Assembly: GCF_018691265.1 (NCBI RefSeq)
Contig: NW_024881278.1
Span: forward strand, 4,478,001-4,542,000
Reading direction: 5' to 3'
DNA length: 64,000 nucleotides
Source: Tyto alba
Lineage: Eukaryota > Chordata > Aves > Strigiformes > Tytonidae
Part shown: in pieces, positions 50,209 through 60,264 of the stretch
Layout: each line of letters opens with the position of its first letter
Numbering within the stretch: the stretch's first letter is position 1
The notes under the pieces: generated by a model
What the model was told of the DNA's origin: nothing
What the model saw: the letters and a program-made list of their open reading frames with translations, nothing else
The model's database searches: none
Program-made: the position numbers and the translations under genes

Positions 50209-50247
50209 TACACACGCACACACACACACGTGCGCACACACACGCAC
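50209..50247. repeat. 39-bp CA/CG alternating microsatellite
   Basis: Unbroken alternation of pyrimidine and purine, mainly CA with CG, TG and GC steps in the middle (cacgtgcgcacaca). It is a (CA)n microsatellite with interruptions, and Z-DNA-prone. Confidence 0.9.
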
Positions 50248-50854
50248 CTTTTTGAAGCATAATTATTTGGCAAATTTCCAGTTAAAAGTCCTACTAAATA
50301 AGTAAATATCATTTAAAGAATAACTGCTTAGTGTCACTTGGTATTTTTCTTCAAATAATATGAAAATCCAAGACACGGGGGTGTAAGAAGAGATGCCCAG
50401 ATTGACTGCCTAACACCGATGTGTCTTTGGGATGTGAATTTACAGAAATGATTGAGACAAAGGAACAAAGACTGGTTTTTGTCTAGAGCTATAGGAACGC
50501 TTTCAGAGCAAACCTGCTTAAATCTTTCTAAAATCACATCACAACCACAGGGGCCATCTTTGTGAAATTTTTGGAGGGAGGTGGGGCTGTTTGTTTGTTT
50601 TAAATAGCCTGTTAACCTCATCTTCTGCTGCAGACAAAGCCTTCAGGCCAATCCTGCAAACACCTCTGGTATTGTTCTGAGCAGTCACTTTTGCACCTGC
50701 CAGGAAATTTGTAAGATCAGAGACGCAGATCCACCTCCTGCAACCTCTTTGCCTTCCTGGAAACTCCCCCAAAATAGCTGACTGGGTAGGATTAGGCTCT
50801 TGCTTTGGAAGTTGATTATGTGATCTCTGTTTCTTTCAGTCTTGCCAGCCAGGG
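50248..50854. other. Unique non-coding DNA
   Basis: No gene, RNA or repeat family is recognised. Confidence 0.5.
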
Positions 50855-50955
50855 CTTACCTCCAGATGAGTATTTCAGCACGTGCTTAACCTTAAGCAAC
50901 GAGATACTCATGCTTACAGTTAAGTATAGGCTTAAAAATTTTGTTGGAAGCAAAT
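50855..50955. mobile_element. Palindromic sauropsid repeat remnant
   Basis: 'agcacgtgcttaaccttaagca' and 'actcatgcttacagttaagtataggctta' resemble the two arms of the palindrome built on 'agcacgtgcttaactttaagca' and 'ctcatg.ttaaagttaagcatgtgctta'. The central loop appears deleted. Confidence 0.5.
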
Positions 50956-51020
50956 CACAAGCACATTCTTACACACTTCTCTGGGCTGGGCCTAACCATA
51001 GTTCTCCTGTTAAAACAGTC

Positions 51021-51042
51021 TTTTTTTTTTTTTTTTTTTTTT
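51021..51042. repeat. T22 homopolymer
   Basis: Twenty-two T residues followed by ctctccc. No retroelement body is recognised. Confidence 0.95.
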
Positions 51043-51596
51043 CTCTCCCAACACTTATCCCATCGTTGTAATTTCCCTCTTCGACTACCCTCTCCAACTG
51101 CTTCATTCCAGTGAAACCAAGGGGAAATGACATTTTCTTCTATGGCAAGTAAATAATAATTGACAACAAACCATTAGATTATGCACAACTATGCAGGAAG
51201 AAGTAGTATCTTTTATTTAGATCAACTAACCCAGGCTAACTACAGAGATGGGTCTGTCCAAGACCTGGTTCTCCCTAAAACATTGCTTCTCATCTATCTT
51301 GTATTCTCATAGTGCTGCATTACTCCACGACACACAGTTGTGCTTTACCGCGGTTTTATGGGGTTGGGGGAAGCTGCCTACTGTGTGAAGCATCCAGGAA
51401 AACAGAAGGAATGCAGCACATTGCTCCTGCTGCGTAGGGCTGCCCAGCAGAGAGTTAATATCATTGCACAGGAGCCATTTCACCTACAGCAAGAAGTGAA
51501 AGCATTCGACTACACCCAACAAGTGATCACAGAGCACCCTGCAGGGAATTTGCTTCCATTTCAAAGGGAGAGATCAAAACCCACAGAGAAGAGGGG
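51043..51596. other. Unique non-coding DNA
   Basis: No gene or repeat family is recognised. Confidence 0.5.
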
Positions 51597-51665
51597 GGAA
51601 AGAAAAAAAAAAAAAAAAAAAAAAAAAAAAGGAAAGAAAGAAAGAAAAAAAGGAAGAAAGAAAGA
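51597..51665 (+). repeat. Purine tract: A28 with (GAAA)n flank
   Basis: A purine-only run contains A28 (51603-51630) followed by ggaaagaaagaaagaaa-type tetranucleotides. It resembles a poly(A) tail that has evolved an A-rich microsatellite at its 3' side, but no element body is recognised upstream. Confidence 0.9.
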
Positions 51666-51774
51666 TGCTCCCAGCCTGTGCATGAGATCAATGTTGGGCC
51701 CAACCTCAGAAGTTTTCTGAGAGGAAGGGAGAGATATGGACAGAAGAAGCAGAGAGCACCTTCAGTGCCGGATT

Positions 51775-51860
51775 ATTTATGTGCTGGGGGTTTGATCCTA
51801 CACACCAAAATAAATGGGAGGTTTGCCACCAACTTCAGTGGAAGCAGAAACAAGTCCTAT
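51775..51860. mobile_element. Palindromic sauropsid repeat remnant
   Basis: 'gggggtttgatcctacacaccaaaataaatgggaggtttgccaccaacttcagtggaagcagaaacaagtcc' follows the '.gcc.gatcctgca' terminus, the 'tcaatgggagttttgcca' centre and the 'ttgacttcaatgggagcagga.caa' right arm. Both arms are recognisable although diverged. Confidence 0.6.
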
Positions 51861-52285
51861 CACCTTGAGGTTTATTGGCTGTCTGCAGAAAGTTTTAGAA
51901 TTTATATAGAAATTAAACAGAGGATAATTTGACAGTTTAATGGTGACGTCGTGGTTTTTACATTAAAAGAGACACAAATTTATCCTTTGGGTTTTGTGAT
52001 TATTTTTTTCCTGCCTGTTGTTTTTCTAAAGAAAAATTCTCAGGTTTCAAGGGAAGGCTGATAAAAATGGGATATTCCTGTGCATGAGAAAAAAGGAACT
52101 TAAAGCTCAGTCCAGTCCTACATCCCTCACTCAAGTCTCAGTAGTTTAAGCAGTTGGCATTATCAGTAGCAGCAAATTAGCCATCCTGTAAGTGCTCCAC
52201 TCCTGTGCCAAAAACAAAAAAGGCTGTCCTAATTTGAACTATGCCAAATAGGGCATCTGACCATGAAAAATGACTTTAAAGAGCT
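51861..52285. other. Unique AT-rich non-coding DNA
   Basis: No gene or repeat family is recognised. Confidence 0.45.
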
Positions 52286-52343
52286 GAAAAAAACCCAAAA
52301 AACAAAAAAACAACAAAAACAACAACAACAACAAAAAAAAAAA
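52286..52343 (+). repeat. (AAC)n / A-rich simple repeat
   Basis: The tract holds A runs and about six perfect AAC units around 52315-52332, with flanking poly(A) stretches. Confidence 0.9.
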
Positions 52344-52489
52344 CCCTGTAAATAAATCCTGCATTTGGCACCCATCGACTGGTCCAAAAAGTGAGGAATC
52401 TGCTCTGGGTGTTTGAACCAGGCTCAGGACTCCCTGCAGCTCCAGCTCCTTGTGAAGTCCAGACACAAACTCATGTGGAAATGTCCGAG

Positions 52490-52700
52490 TAAATGACTTC
52501 TCAACCCCTTGGTCATCTTTGTCACTTAATCACCAATTATTAAATGAATCCACCCACTGAGGCCAGTTAATGCCAGTGCAATGAGCAGGTCCACTCTGAT
52601 TGTTTGGGATGAGAAGCCTGGTGGCAAATATTTAAAGTTAGGACAGCGAGCACATTTCCATCAGTATGATATTAATCAATAAACTTATGTCTCTTCAGCT
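52490..52700. promoter_or_regulatory. Candidate conserved non-coding element
   Basis: Complex sequence with 'cacttaatcaccaattattaaatgaatcc', 'ctgattgtttggga' (Sox/Fox-like) and 'gatattaatcaataaactta'. No simple repeats or transposon match. The call is based on texture only. Confidence 0.28.
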
Positions 52701-53461
52701 GTTTTGGTTCATTTCTTTGGAAATCCAGAGTACTATGAGCAGCAGCTCCTTATCTCCAAGCAGAGCGGGACAGGACCCGGCCTCTGCTCGGGATCCGACA
52801 GACCAGCAGCTGCCACGCGTGGGGAGAGGACGGAGCTGGTGAGCAGCAGCAGCAGAAATGCAAGACCACGGCGGCCACCCAACACCACCGGCTACTTTAA
52901 GGTGTCCTTCTCCAGCCATCCTTGGAGCCCCTTTGCTAAACAAGTCGGTCATCGGGCTCCAACCCGCTGCTTGCAGAAAGGTGGCTGCGCCCGCAGCTCT
53001 GCATCCCACTGGGACACCTCCCTGCACCCGTCCCCACCCACGGGACAGCTCCCCGTCCAGGGGACATCACTAATCGCCCATTAGCCTCTGAGGTGTGGGT
53101 GCAGCCCCTGGAGGGAAAGCAGATAAGAGGGAGGATGCAAGAGGGACGGGAGGAAACGCTTGAGGTTCACACAGGAATGAAAAACCTCTGGTTCTTTCTT
53201 CTCCCACAAAAACCTTCCACCACCTAGGACTGTATTATTTCTTAGGAAAATACAGGAGAATCCTTGGTCTGGGCAACAACAACAAAAATCTTTAAAATTA
53301 ACTGTGAAAAATATAGCTTGACCAAAACTATTTGAATTTGTGCCACATTCTGTGATGAGTTTTTTTTTATTGCCGGTTTGGGGGAGGAGGGTTAAGAGGA
53401 AGAACAGCAAAAACATTTCAAATCAACCTGAAAGGTTTTTTTATTTTTTTTTTTCCCCCTC
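52701..53461. other. Unique non-coding DNA
   Basis: GC-richer on the left (52760-53060), AT-richer on the right. Overlapping frames on both strands reach about 126 codons. No gene is recognised. Confidence 0.5.
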
Positions 53462-53960
53462 CTGAGATTTTTCCACTTCGGTCAGCACGCTGGAGAAATC
53501 GCTCACTCCCACAGCCCTGCCGCTTCCAGCCCCCCGGCAGCACGGAGGTTTTTCTACCGCCAAACGGCTGAAGCAGATACCGGCCCCCGGGCAGCAGGGC
53601 CAGAGCTGGGCTCCACGGGCCACCCGGACTCCCCGTTTCACCCCCCGAATTTCCCCGCCAGAGGCCCAGGCTGCTTGGGCAGTGAGCTACGGCCGGTGGC
53701 TGCTCCGGCGAGGAGACATGCCTCTGCTGCTAGATGCATAATCTCCAATTTATACAAAGCTTTGAAAGGCATCCAACGGTCTAATTGGGAGGCCCTTAAA
53801 TTAAAGTGGGGATGGGATTTGGAATCCACTTTAGAGCCTGCGGTTTGGAGGGAAGCATGGGGATCCATTTCATCTGTGTTGATATCAAGGGAGCCCAATA
53901 TAAATGTTTTCTGGCGCTTTTATTCCTCCAGCCCTGGGGTTTACATGAGGGTTGGCTTTT
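53462..53960. promoter_or_regulatory. CpG-rich block abutting a CNE-like block
   Basis: Positions 53462-53700 are GC-rich with repeated CpGs (cggcccccgggcag, ccacccggactccccg, cggccggtgg). Immediately right, 53700-53960 is complex AT-rich sequence: 'tgctagatgcataatctccaatttatacaaagctttgaaaggc', 'cggtctaattggg' and 'ccaatataaatg'. The second block includes a TCF/LEF-like CTTTGAA. The juxtaposition could be a small CpG island with a neighbouring enhancer, but no TSS motif or exon is demonstrable. Confidence 0.3.
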
Positions 53961-53969
53961 TGTTCAGTG

Positions 53970-54003
53970 TTTTTTTTTTTTTTTCTTTTCTTTCTTTCTT
54001 TCT
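53970..54003. repeat. T15 plus (TTTC)n tract
   Basis: Fifteen T residues followed by four to five TTTC-like units. It is pyrimidine-only. Confidence 0.9.
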
Positions 54004-56679
54004 CTGTTGTTGTTTTTTTTTTTCACTCTGAAGCCTCTTCCAAGTGTAATTTTAGCAGAGGCGTGTTGTCGCAGCGTCTGGGGCACCACCGCTTCGCTCC
54101 CAGGTCTGGCTGCTGGACTACAGCGCTGCCCCACGCCTGTCCCCTCACTAGTGACAGCTCCCCTGCCCGATCTGAGGCTGAGGGGGCACGTTGCCACCAC
54201 GCATAGAAAGCCCAGCCACCGGCTCTGTCTTGCCAAACTGATGCCATTTGGGGAAGGGGATGTGCTGCCAGGGAGCGGAGGGCCAGGGGACATGCGCCCA
54301 TCGCAGCAGCCTCGGGGCTGCTCTCAGCTGCGGCGCTCTCTCCTCAAGCCTCAACACTGCATTTCCACAGCTCTGGTGTTAAAAGCATGCCATGCCCTCC
54401 GCCTTGGGAGACGCAGCCCCGGGATGGCTTTATTGGCCCACCCTGGGCAGGAAAGCTCTGCTGCCCTTAAGCAACGGCTTCGCGGCTGAGGCAGCTGCTG
54501 GGGGCAGGAGTGAGGAGGTGGGCAAGGGGCAATGCTCCTTTGCACCATCTGCTTTTCATTGGGCTCTGCTGGAATACTGCAGCCATTCTGCACCACTCCT
54601 AATTTGACCCGCTGGCAAGGACCCCACGGCTGACTGCACCTGAATGCTGGTTGCAGCCCTTGTGTCCCACCACCCTTCACTCCCAGCACAAACCAGGATT
54701 TTTTTAATTCTATAGCCAAAGAAATACATATATTTCTGTTTCAGGGGAAGCAGAAGCCAAAGGGAACACACATTTCCAACTTGCCCCGCTATCATGAGTG
54801 GCATACACCTAAAGATGAGAGACTGCAAGGAAAAAACTCACCATTCCAATATGCTTTCTGCTTATAAATCTGGTAATCTACAATAGAGTGGGAGAGGAGG
54901 GCTCCGCATGGTCTTCTCCACAAGCCCACTCCTCAGCTGCCACAGCATGGCCAGGCTGCAGTGAAGGCAGGACGATTTACAGACCTCAAGAGCTGGCCCC
55001 TGCACACTGAGAGTGCTGGAACGTGTCAGCAGCTGCTAAATGCGGCCACTTCTCCTTCTAATCTTCTAATAAAATATTCAGCAAGCAACCAGAAGTAACA
55101 TGATTTGAGGGAGCGGGAGTTTTCCTAACTTTGTATTTTCACTGCCAGAACAGAGTATTATTTCTCCTTGCCACTTGAAGTGGTTGATGTCCACAAAAGC
55201 CCTGCAACAACAATACCGTGCGTGCGCAGGAAATTCCCTTCACATCACAGTGACACGAGGAGAAGGAATGGAGAGCGTACAATGCATGTAAAAATATAAA
55301 CACAAGAAATGACCTCATTTCTGCCAACGTTCAGACTGATTATATAGGTCCATGGCCAGAATTTCTCCTGTGGCCTTATTTTTGCTCTCCTCTCCAGTCT
55401 GCTGTATGCTCTGATCAAAAACAGGATGGTGTCATTAAATAAGACCTGGCCTTGCGTCACACGCTTTCCCTCCAACTCCTAAACCTCCTCCCCAGCCAAG
55501 CACCACAGTCGCTCCCATTCTCTCGGAACTGGGAAGGCAGGTTAGCTGTGGCCCTGTCCCCACGGGGAGCAACTGATGCGAGTTGAATGCTCTGGTAGAA
55601 ATTCCCTGGTGGGAAACGCACGTGTATGAAAATAAGGCATAGGCTTAAGGCTAAAGTCCAGGCAGGAGATGCAGAAAAACTCACCCTCACCTCCCAGCTC
55701 TCCCTCAGTGCCATCTGACTAATCCTGGGAGCACACAGGTTGCCAGCAGCGGCAGAGAAAAACGTTTCTGCCATTTCTGCAGAAAAGCAGGCTGGGACTC
55801 TCCATCCCCCTTTCCCCTGAGTGACCCCAGAGCTGCGCATCATTTGGGATGACCCCCTGGTAAACACAACTTAGCCCTAGACCAGCTTTTTCTGGCCAGC
55901 AAAAGTCACAAATCCATTGACCTCCTAACCAGAGTGGAGGTGGTTGAACTGCCACACTTCTATTTTGCAAGACGTGACATTTTGTTGAGCGTGTGAGGGG
56001 AGGGGGATCAGCTTCAGAGAGATAAAGAAAATTTCCCACAGAAAGGAAATTACTTAGGAATCTTTGTTTCATTTTAAGGGGAAAAAAACATGAAACCTTT
56101 CCAGAGAATTTGTTTCCTTGTGAAATAAATAAATAGCTGGCTCTTTTGACACTTGAGTACCTGCCACTTTACCCTGCCCTGGGGTCACAATAAGCATCCG
56201 GGACCCTGATAGCAGACTCGGGAAGTCCCAGGACCTTGGGCGCTGGAACGGGGCACGGAGCAGGAGGAGCCCCACTCACCTGGGCTTTCAGGTTCCTGCC
56301 CAGGGGCAGCGAAGGTGGGAGCTGTAAGATCCCCAACTCCCAAAGCTGCACAGATGAGCTGTGTTGAGGCTACACATCCCAGCGATCTTTGTGCCTCGAT
56401 ACCTGATAAAAAAGCGCCCAGAAGGTTCCCCTGAAACCATAGCCTTGAGGGGACGTGGTTCTTCAGCTGAGACACTTGGCTCTGGAGAGCCCCGATCCAA
56501 CCGCCCCATGTCGGCCAGGGAACTCTGCCTCTCCCCCACCCCTCAGCCCAGGACCCTCCCTGCCTGCTGGGCAGTGCAGGGTGCCCCTCCTCACCACGCA
56601 GCAAAGCAGGACGGCACAGCTGCCCTGGCCTCCCAGGAAAAGGTGTCTGTCATTTGGTTAGCTGCCTCCTGCTCCTCTG
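54004..56679. other. Unique DNA, partly GC-rich
   Basis: Positions 54060-54500 and 56160-56600 are GC-rich with overlapping frames on several strands, the longest 227 codons ending at 54489. That frame starts inside AT-rich sequence, crosses the T15/TTTC tract as a Phe/Ser run and has no domain, so I do not call a gene. Confidence 0.5.
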
Positions 56680-56860
56680 CCAGTCCCCTCCTTCATTAAA
56701 TTAACACCTCGTTATAAAATGCAAGCTGCTTTGTTCCTACAAATGGTGCTGGAGGGTGTTTACTTTTCTAATGAATATCCTGTGTAGAATGGAAATCTGT
56801 CCCTGGCAGTCCTTAACAAGTGCTTCATTAAGCTGTTTGAAAAATGTTCCTTTCTGTTCT
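56680..56860. promoter_or_regulatory. Candidate conserved non-coding element (weak)
   Basis: 'ttcattaaattaacacctcgttataaaatgcaag', 'tttacttttctaatgaatatcc' and 'cttcattaagctgtttg' are homeodomain-like, in non-repetitive sequence. Weak, inferred only. Confidence 0.22.
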
Positions 56861-57029
56861 CCTTTGAACAGGTTATGCTTTGCTCTTTTAAGCTAGTTTT
56901 TGGCTGCCTCCCCATACCTGAGAGGATGGGTGGAGAGGTGGCCATCTGCTCCCAGAGCAAGAAGCTTTTTTTAATCCTCAGCAACAGGAAACGTGCTGAT
57001 AGAGAGCCCAGTCTCTCTACCAGGTAGAG
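56861..57029. other. Unique non-coding DNA
   Basis: Nothing recognisable. Confidence 0.4.
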
Positions 57030-57125
57030 CAGCACCCATCTGCTGACGGGGACGGTGTGGCACGGCGGCGCAGCCGAGAGCCCCTGCGCGCGGAGCTACG
57101 AGGCCCACGCTCTCGCGGGACTATG
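57030..57125. other. Small CpG-rich pocket
   Basis: About 95 bp contains roughly a dozen CpGs (cggcggcgcagccgag, tgcgcgcggagctacgag, ctctcgcggg) in otherwise CpG-poor surroundings. It is too short for a standard CpG island. It could be the core of a minor promoter or merely a local GC patch. Confidence 0.4.
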
Positions 57126-58407
57126 GGAAACTGAGGAGTTCAGGAGCAAACTAGAAATGTGAAGAGAGGGGTGTGGTGGATGCAAGGGCCAGATGATTGA
57201 AGCGATGTAAATTCTGCTAGGAGTTAGGCGTCGACTTCAAAAAAAGTCTGGCCATGCCAGCAGAGTAAAACTATTAACAGCAGACCCTTGGGTTCAAACA
57301 TGATTTTGGCTGTGTTGGCAATGACAACTACAGTTGCTTAGAATTGTGTTGAACAGAGCTCAGTTTGAAAACTCTTTATTAAAAGCTTTGGGATAAAGAG
57401 TGTTTGGTGAAGCTTTTTCCCCAAGCAGTAAATGGAAGTAAGTACCACACATGTTGCCTTTCACCCAAAACCTACGGAAAGCTCACAGAAGGACAGAAAA
57501 CACAAGGAGCATCCTTACAGGGCAGGAGAGTCATTACTGTGCCAGTGAAACAGGATTCCAGAGTCTCCCTGAAAATAATGGCAAATATTACTGCTTTCTG
57601 ACTCCAGTCAGTCCTGCACATAAACCAGGAGCCTTTAAAATGCTCCCCCCCCCCAACCTCAGAGGGTATTTTCACGGGTTTCTCCTTCACCAGGCAGGCT
57701 GAACATCAGCTATCTTGGCTGTTTAGATGAATTACCAAAACGCTGGGTTTGGGATTTCCTTCTGGATTTTTGCTAGTATTAAAACCCTCTGCTAGATTCA
57801 AAAGAGATGAAGTATATCACTTTGAGGGTGAGAAAACTGCACTGGTTCAAAGCTAACACAACCTCCTTTGCCCTAGAGCTACTTCAGGAGTCTAATTCAT
57901 CTGGATAAACAGGTAACATGCTAGAAAAGTGTGCGCGGCCATGAAGAAAAGAGCTCATTCACCAGCAAACCTCCAACCCCAGGAGTTTTTGCCCCACCGA
58001 TCTAACCTGATTCTCCTCAGGCAAGAAACTTTGGGGAGGGCAAGGCTGTTGGAAAAATAATCTCATTTCCCTCACAGTAAGTGCAGGTCCCTCTTTTAAG
58101 AGACCTAATCATCTTTCAGTACAAAGTGACGGCAACAAAATGCATGTATGACAATAGCACAGAAAAAACAAGTTTCAGAAGTGTGTTGTTACAGTCACTG
58201 GTGGCTTGGCCATTGGTATCTTCATCATACAGCTTGGCACTAGCCACACAGCCTCGATCTTGGGTAGCAGGGCCTGAACTCTTTGCCCTTCACATATTTG
58301 TTTTTCCCAGCATGCAGCTTACAGAATTGAAAGGAAATGTTTGCTCTGTATTGGACGCTCCAATGGCATATAAATTCAATGTTTTAATGGAATAGCTTTT
58401 TTCTGGA
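57126..58407. other. Unique non-coding DNA
   Basis: No gene is recognised. A C-rich run of about ten C residues lies near 57645. Confidence 0.5.
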
Positions 58408-58441
58408 GGGTTTTTTGGGTGGGTTTGGGTGGGTTGTTGGG
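58408..58441 (+). other. Strong G-quadruplex candidate (six GGG tracts)
   Basis: Six GGG tracts occur within 34 bp, the core four being gggtgggtttgggtggg with loops of 1, 3 and 1 nt. It is the tightest quadruplex motif in the window on the plus strand. It lies about 290 bp upstream of the 58.7-kb hairpin. Confidence 0.8.
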
Positions 58442-58733
58442 TTTTTTTCCTTTCTTTTCTTTCACAACTGCATGGTGGAAGGCTGCCATCCAGGTCATCA
58501 GGCAATACCTATAAGTACATGAGAACTGCAGTGAAGTCGGTGTGGACGTACATTAAGTTCAAAATCTGGACTGAAACATGCAGTCATCAACATAAAACCG
58601 GTAATAGCATTTTCAGAACAAGGAAACAAGCTAACTTCCTAGCCAGTCATCCCATTAAGACAAGTTCCCTTGTTAAAACTATATTGATAGAGGAGTTGAT
58701 AATTAACTGACCAATGTCTGTACTGTACTAGTG
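58442..58733. other. Unique non-coding DNA
   Basis: Nothing recognisable between the quadruplex motif and the hairpin. Confidence 0.4.
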
Positions 58734-58783
58734 CATTGTCCAGTGTTATCTGACAGCGGTTTCAGAGATAACACTGGACAATG
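58734..58783 (+). ncRNA. Candidate pre-miRNA-like hairpin
   Basis: Two perfectly complementary 18-nt arms, 58734-58751 (cattgtccagtgttatct) and 58766-58783 (agataacactggacaatg), are separated by 14 nt. A chance perfect 18-bp inverted repeat with so short a spacer is unlikely in 64 kb. The 3' arm contains TAACACTG (58769-58776), identical to the first eight bases of miR-141/miR-200a, but the rest differs from that family. Pairing below the stem is weak: two mismatches, then three pairs including a G-U wobble. Either strand could be transcribed. It could instead be the surviving ends of a tiny palindromic transposon. No host transcript is identified. Confidence 0.4.
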
Positions 58784-59444
58784 GCCTGTTTGGAAAGGTG
58801 GGTAAAGTGGAAAGAAGTACTGGAATGTTTGCATGAAAAAAATAATGCCACTATTCAGATGCTAAGCTACTAAATTCAACCACTCCACATAAATACTCAT
58901 TTGACTTGGATAGCTTTCCTAACAGATGATATGTAACTTTGACTGAAAGACTAGTAGCCCAGCAGTGGCTTCACTTTCCCTTCGCTCTGTCTGTGAGTTA
59001 GACAGTTCAAAAGAGAGAGAATTCATCTGCCACTGGCCACTGAAAGGAGGAGGTATTTAGAAACCACAATGTTGAAAGCAGAGGAAAAGTATCTGAAATA
59101 CCCCAAAAGACCAGAAACAGAGCAAGAAAGATCATGTCAAGCATTTCTCTTGGCAAATCCTGAATCCAAATTCTGGCCACTAATTGGGAGAGGAATTGCT
59201 CCAAATGAGCGAAAAAGAGTTCTCACATAACCTAGAGAAAATAATTCCTAGAATAAACATGTGAGTCCAGCCTAACAGTCTGCAAGCCTGCCCTAAAACT
59301 GAGAATCTTTGCTTTTCCCGCAGCCAGATGATTCCAGTTGGCATGTCCATAGGCCACCCTCAAGCACTCAAGACCAAATTAGCATTGCCATCATCTATCT
59401 ATTAATACATATGAACCAGGATTAAATACGTATAAAAGAGGATG
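58784..59444. other. Unique non-coding DNA
   Basis: No gene or repeat family is recognised. Confidence 0.45.
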
Positions 59445-59560
59445 GGCTTCATTCTGCCTTAAGTGACTCGTATCCATCAGGAATAGCTTTACCAAAATCA
59501 CTGGAGTCACATCACTTGTAACTGAGATTAGAATCTAATTCAATATCTCCAAAGATATTT
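59445..59560. mobile_element. Palindromic sauropsid repeat remnant
   Basis: 'gcttcattctgccttaagtgactcgt', '.caaaatcactggagtcacatca' and 'cttgtaactgagattagaatct' follow a known order. That order is left end, centre 'ggagttacac.a', and right end 'tgtaactgagatcagaatctggcc' of a common short palindromic element in turtles, crocodilians and birds. The right end is well kept, and the left arm is diverged. Confidence 0.6.
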
Positions 59561-60243
59561 TTTTTTTTGTTGCTCTCCTAAGAGTTAATGAGCAGCTTTG
59601 TCTCTATCATATTCTGACAAATGTGTAACCTAGGGAATTATGCTTGAATTTCTACCTATTCTACAACTATTGGGTCAAAAATAGTGAGTTTGACTTTATG
59701 TCTATATGCAGTTCAGTTTCCCAAAAGAGGGTAGAAGAACTACGCTGAGACTTGCTTAAAAATGCTATTTCTAGGATTTTTTCCTCTGAATTAGAATGGT
59801 TGTTTATCATACATGCTGTGGGAACAATGGCAAAACATGTTATCTGAATTCAGAAAGTTGTGTTTTACACACACTTTGCTTTTACACTGTAGTGTAAGGT
59901 TACACAGGGAGGGCCTGTCTTCCTTTCCACCAGTCCTGCAAACCCATCCGCATGAGAATATGTGGCTGAGCACTATTTAACAGTCATTAAAAAACTAGCT
60001 TCAAAGGCAGGCAAGAAACAGAACTTATCAACCCTGTTCCTGAGGAGAAAGGGAAGGCGTTACATCGTTGAGAACCTCTCACTCCGTATTCCTGCACATC
60101 CTTCAAAACAAGATCTTGAATAGGTTTTATTGGACCTCTGAAATCTCTTCAAGGCTGGGTTAATGAATCACAGCTAATGCCAGAGGCATTGGCAGAAAAC
60201 TTGTCAACCTGCTTTACATTTTGTTCTCTTGCCATAAATTTGG
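59561..60243. other. Unique AT-rich non-coding DNA
   Basis: No gene or repeat family is recognised. Confidence 0.45.
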
Positions 60244-60264
60244 AAAAAAAAAAAAAAAAAAAAA
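60244..60264. repeat. A21 homopolymer
   Basis: Twenty-one A residues following 'ccataaatttgg'. No retroelement body is recognised. Confidence 0.95.

Noticed and set aside
53806..54489. Plus-strand 227-codon open frame, the longest in the window
   Set aside because: It crosses the T15/TTTC tract as a Phe-rich run, begins in AT-rich CNE-like sequence and ends in GC-rich DNA. Overlapping frames are equally open and no domain is visible.
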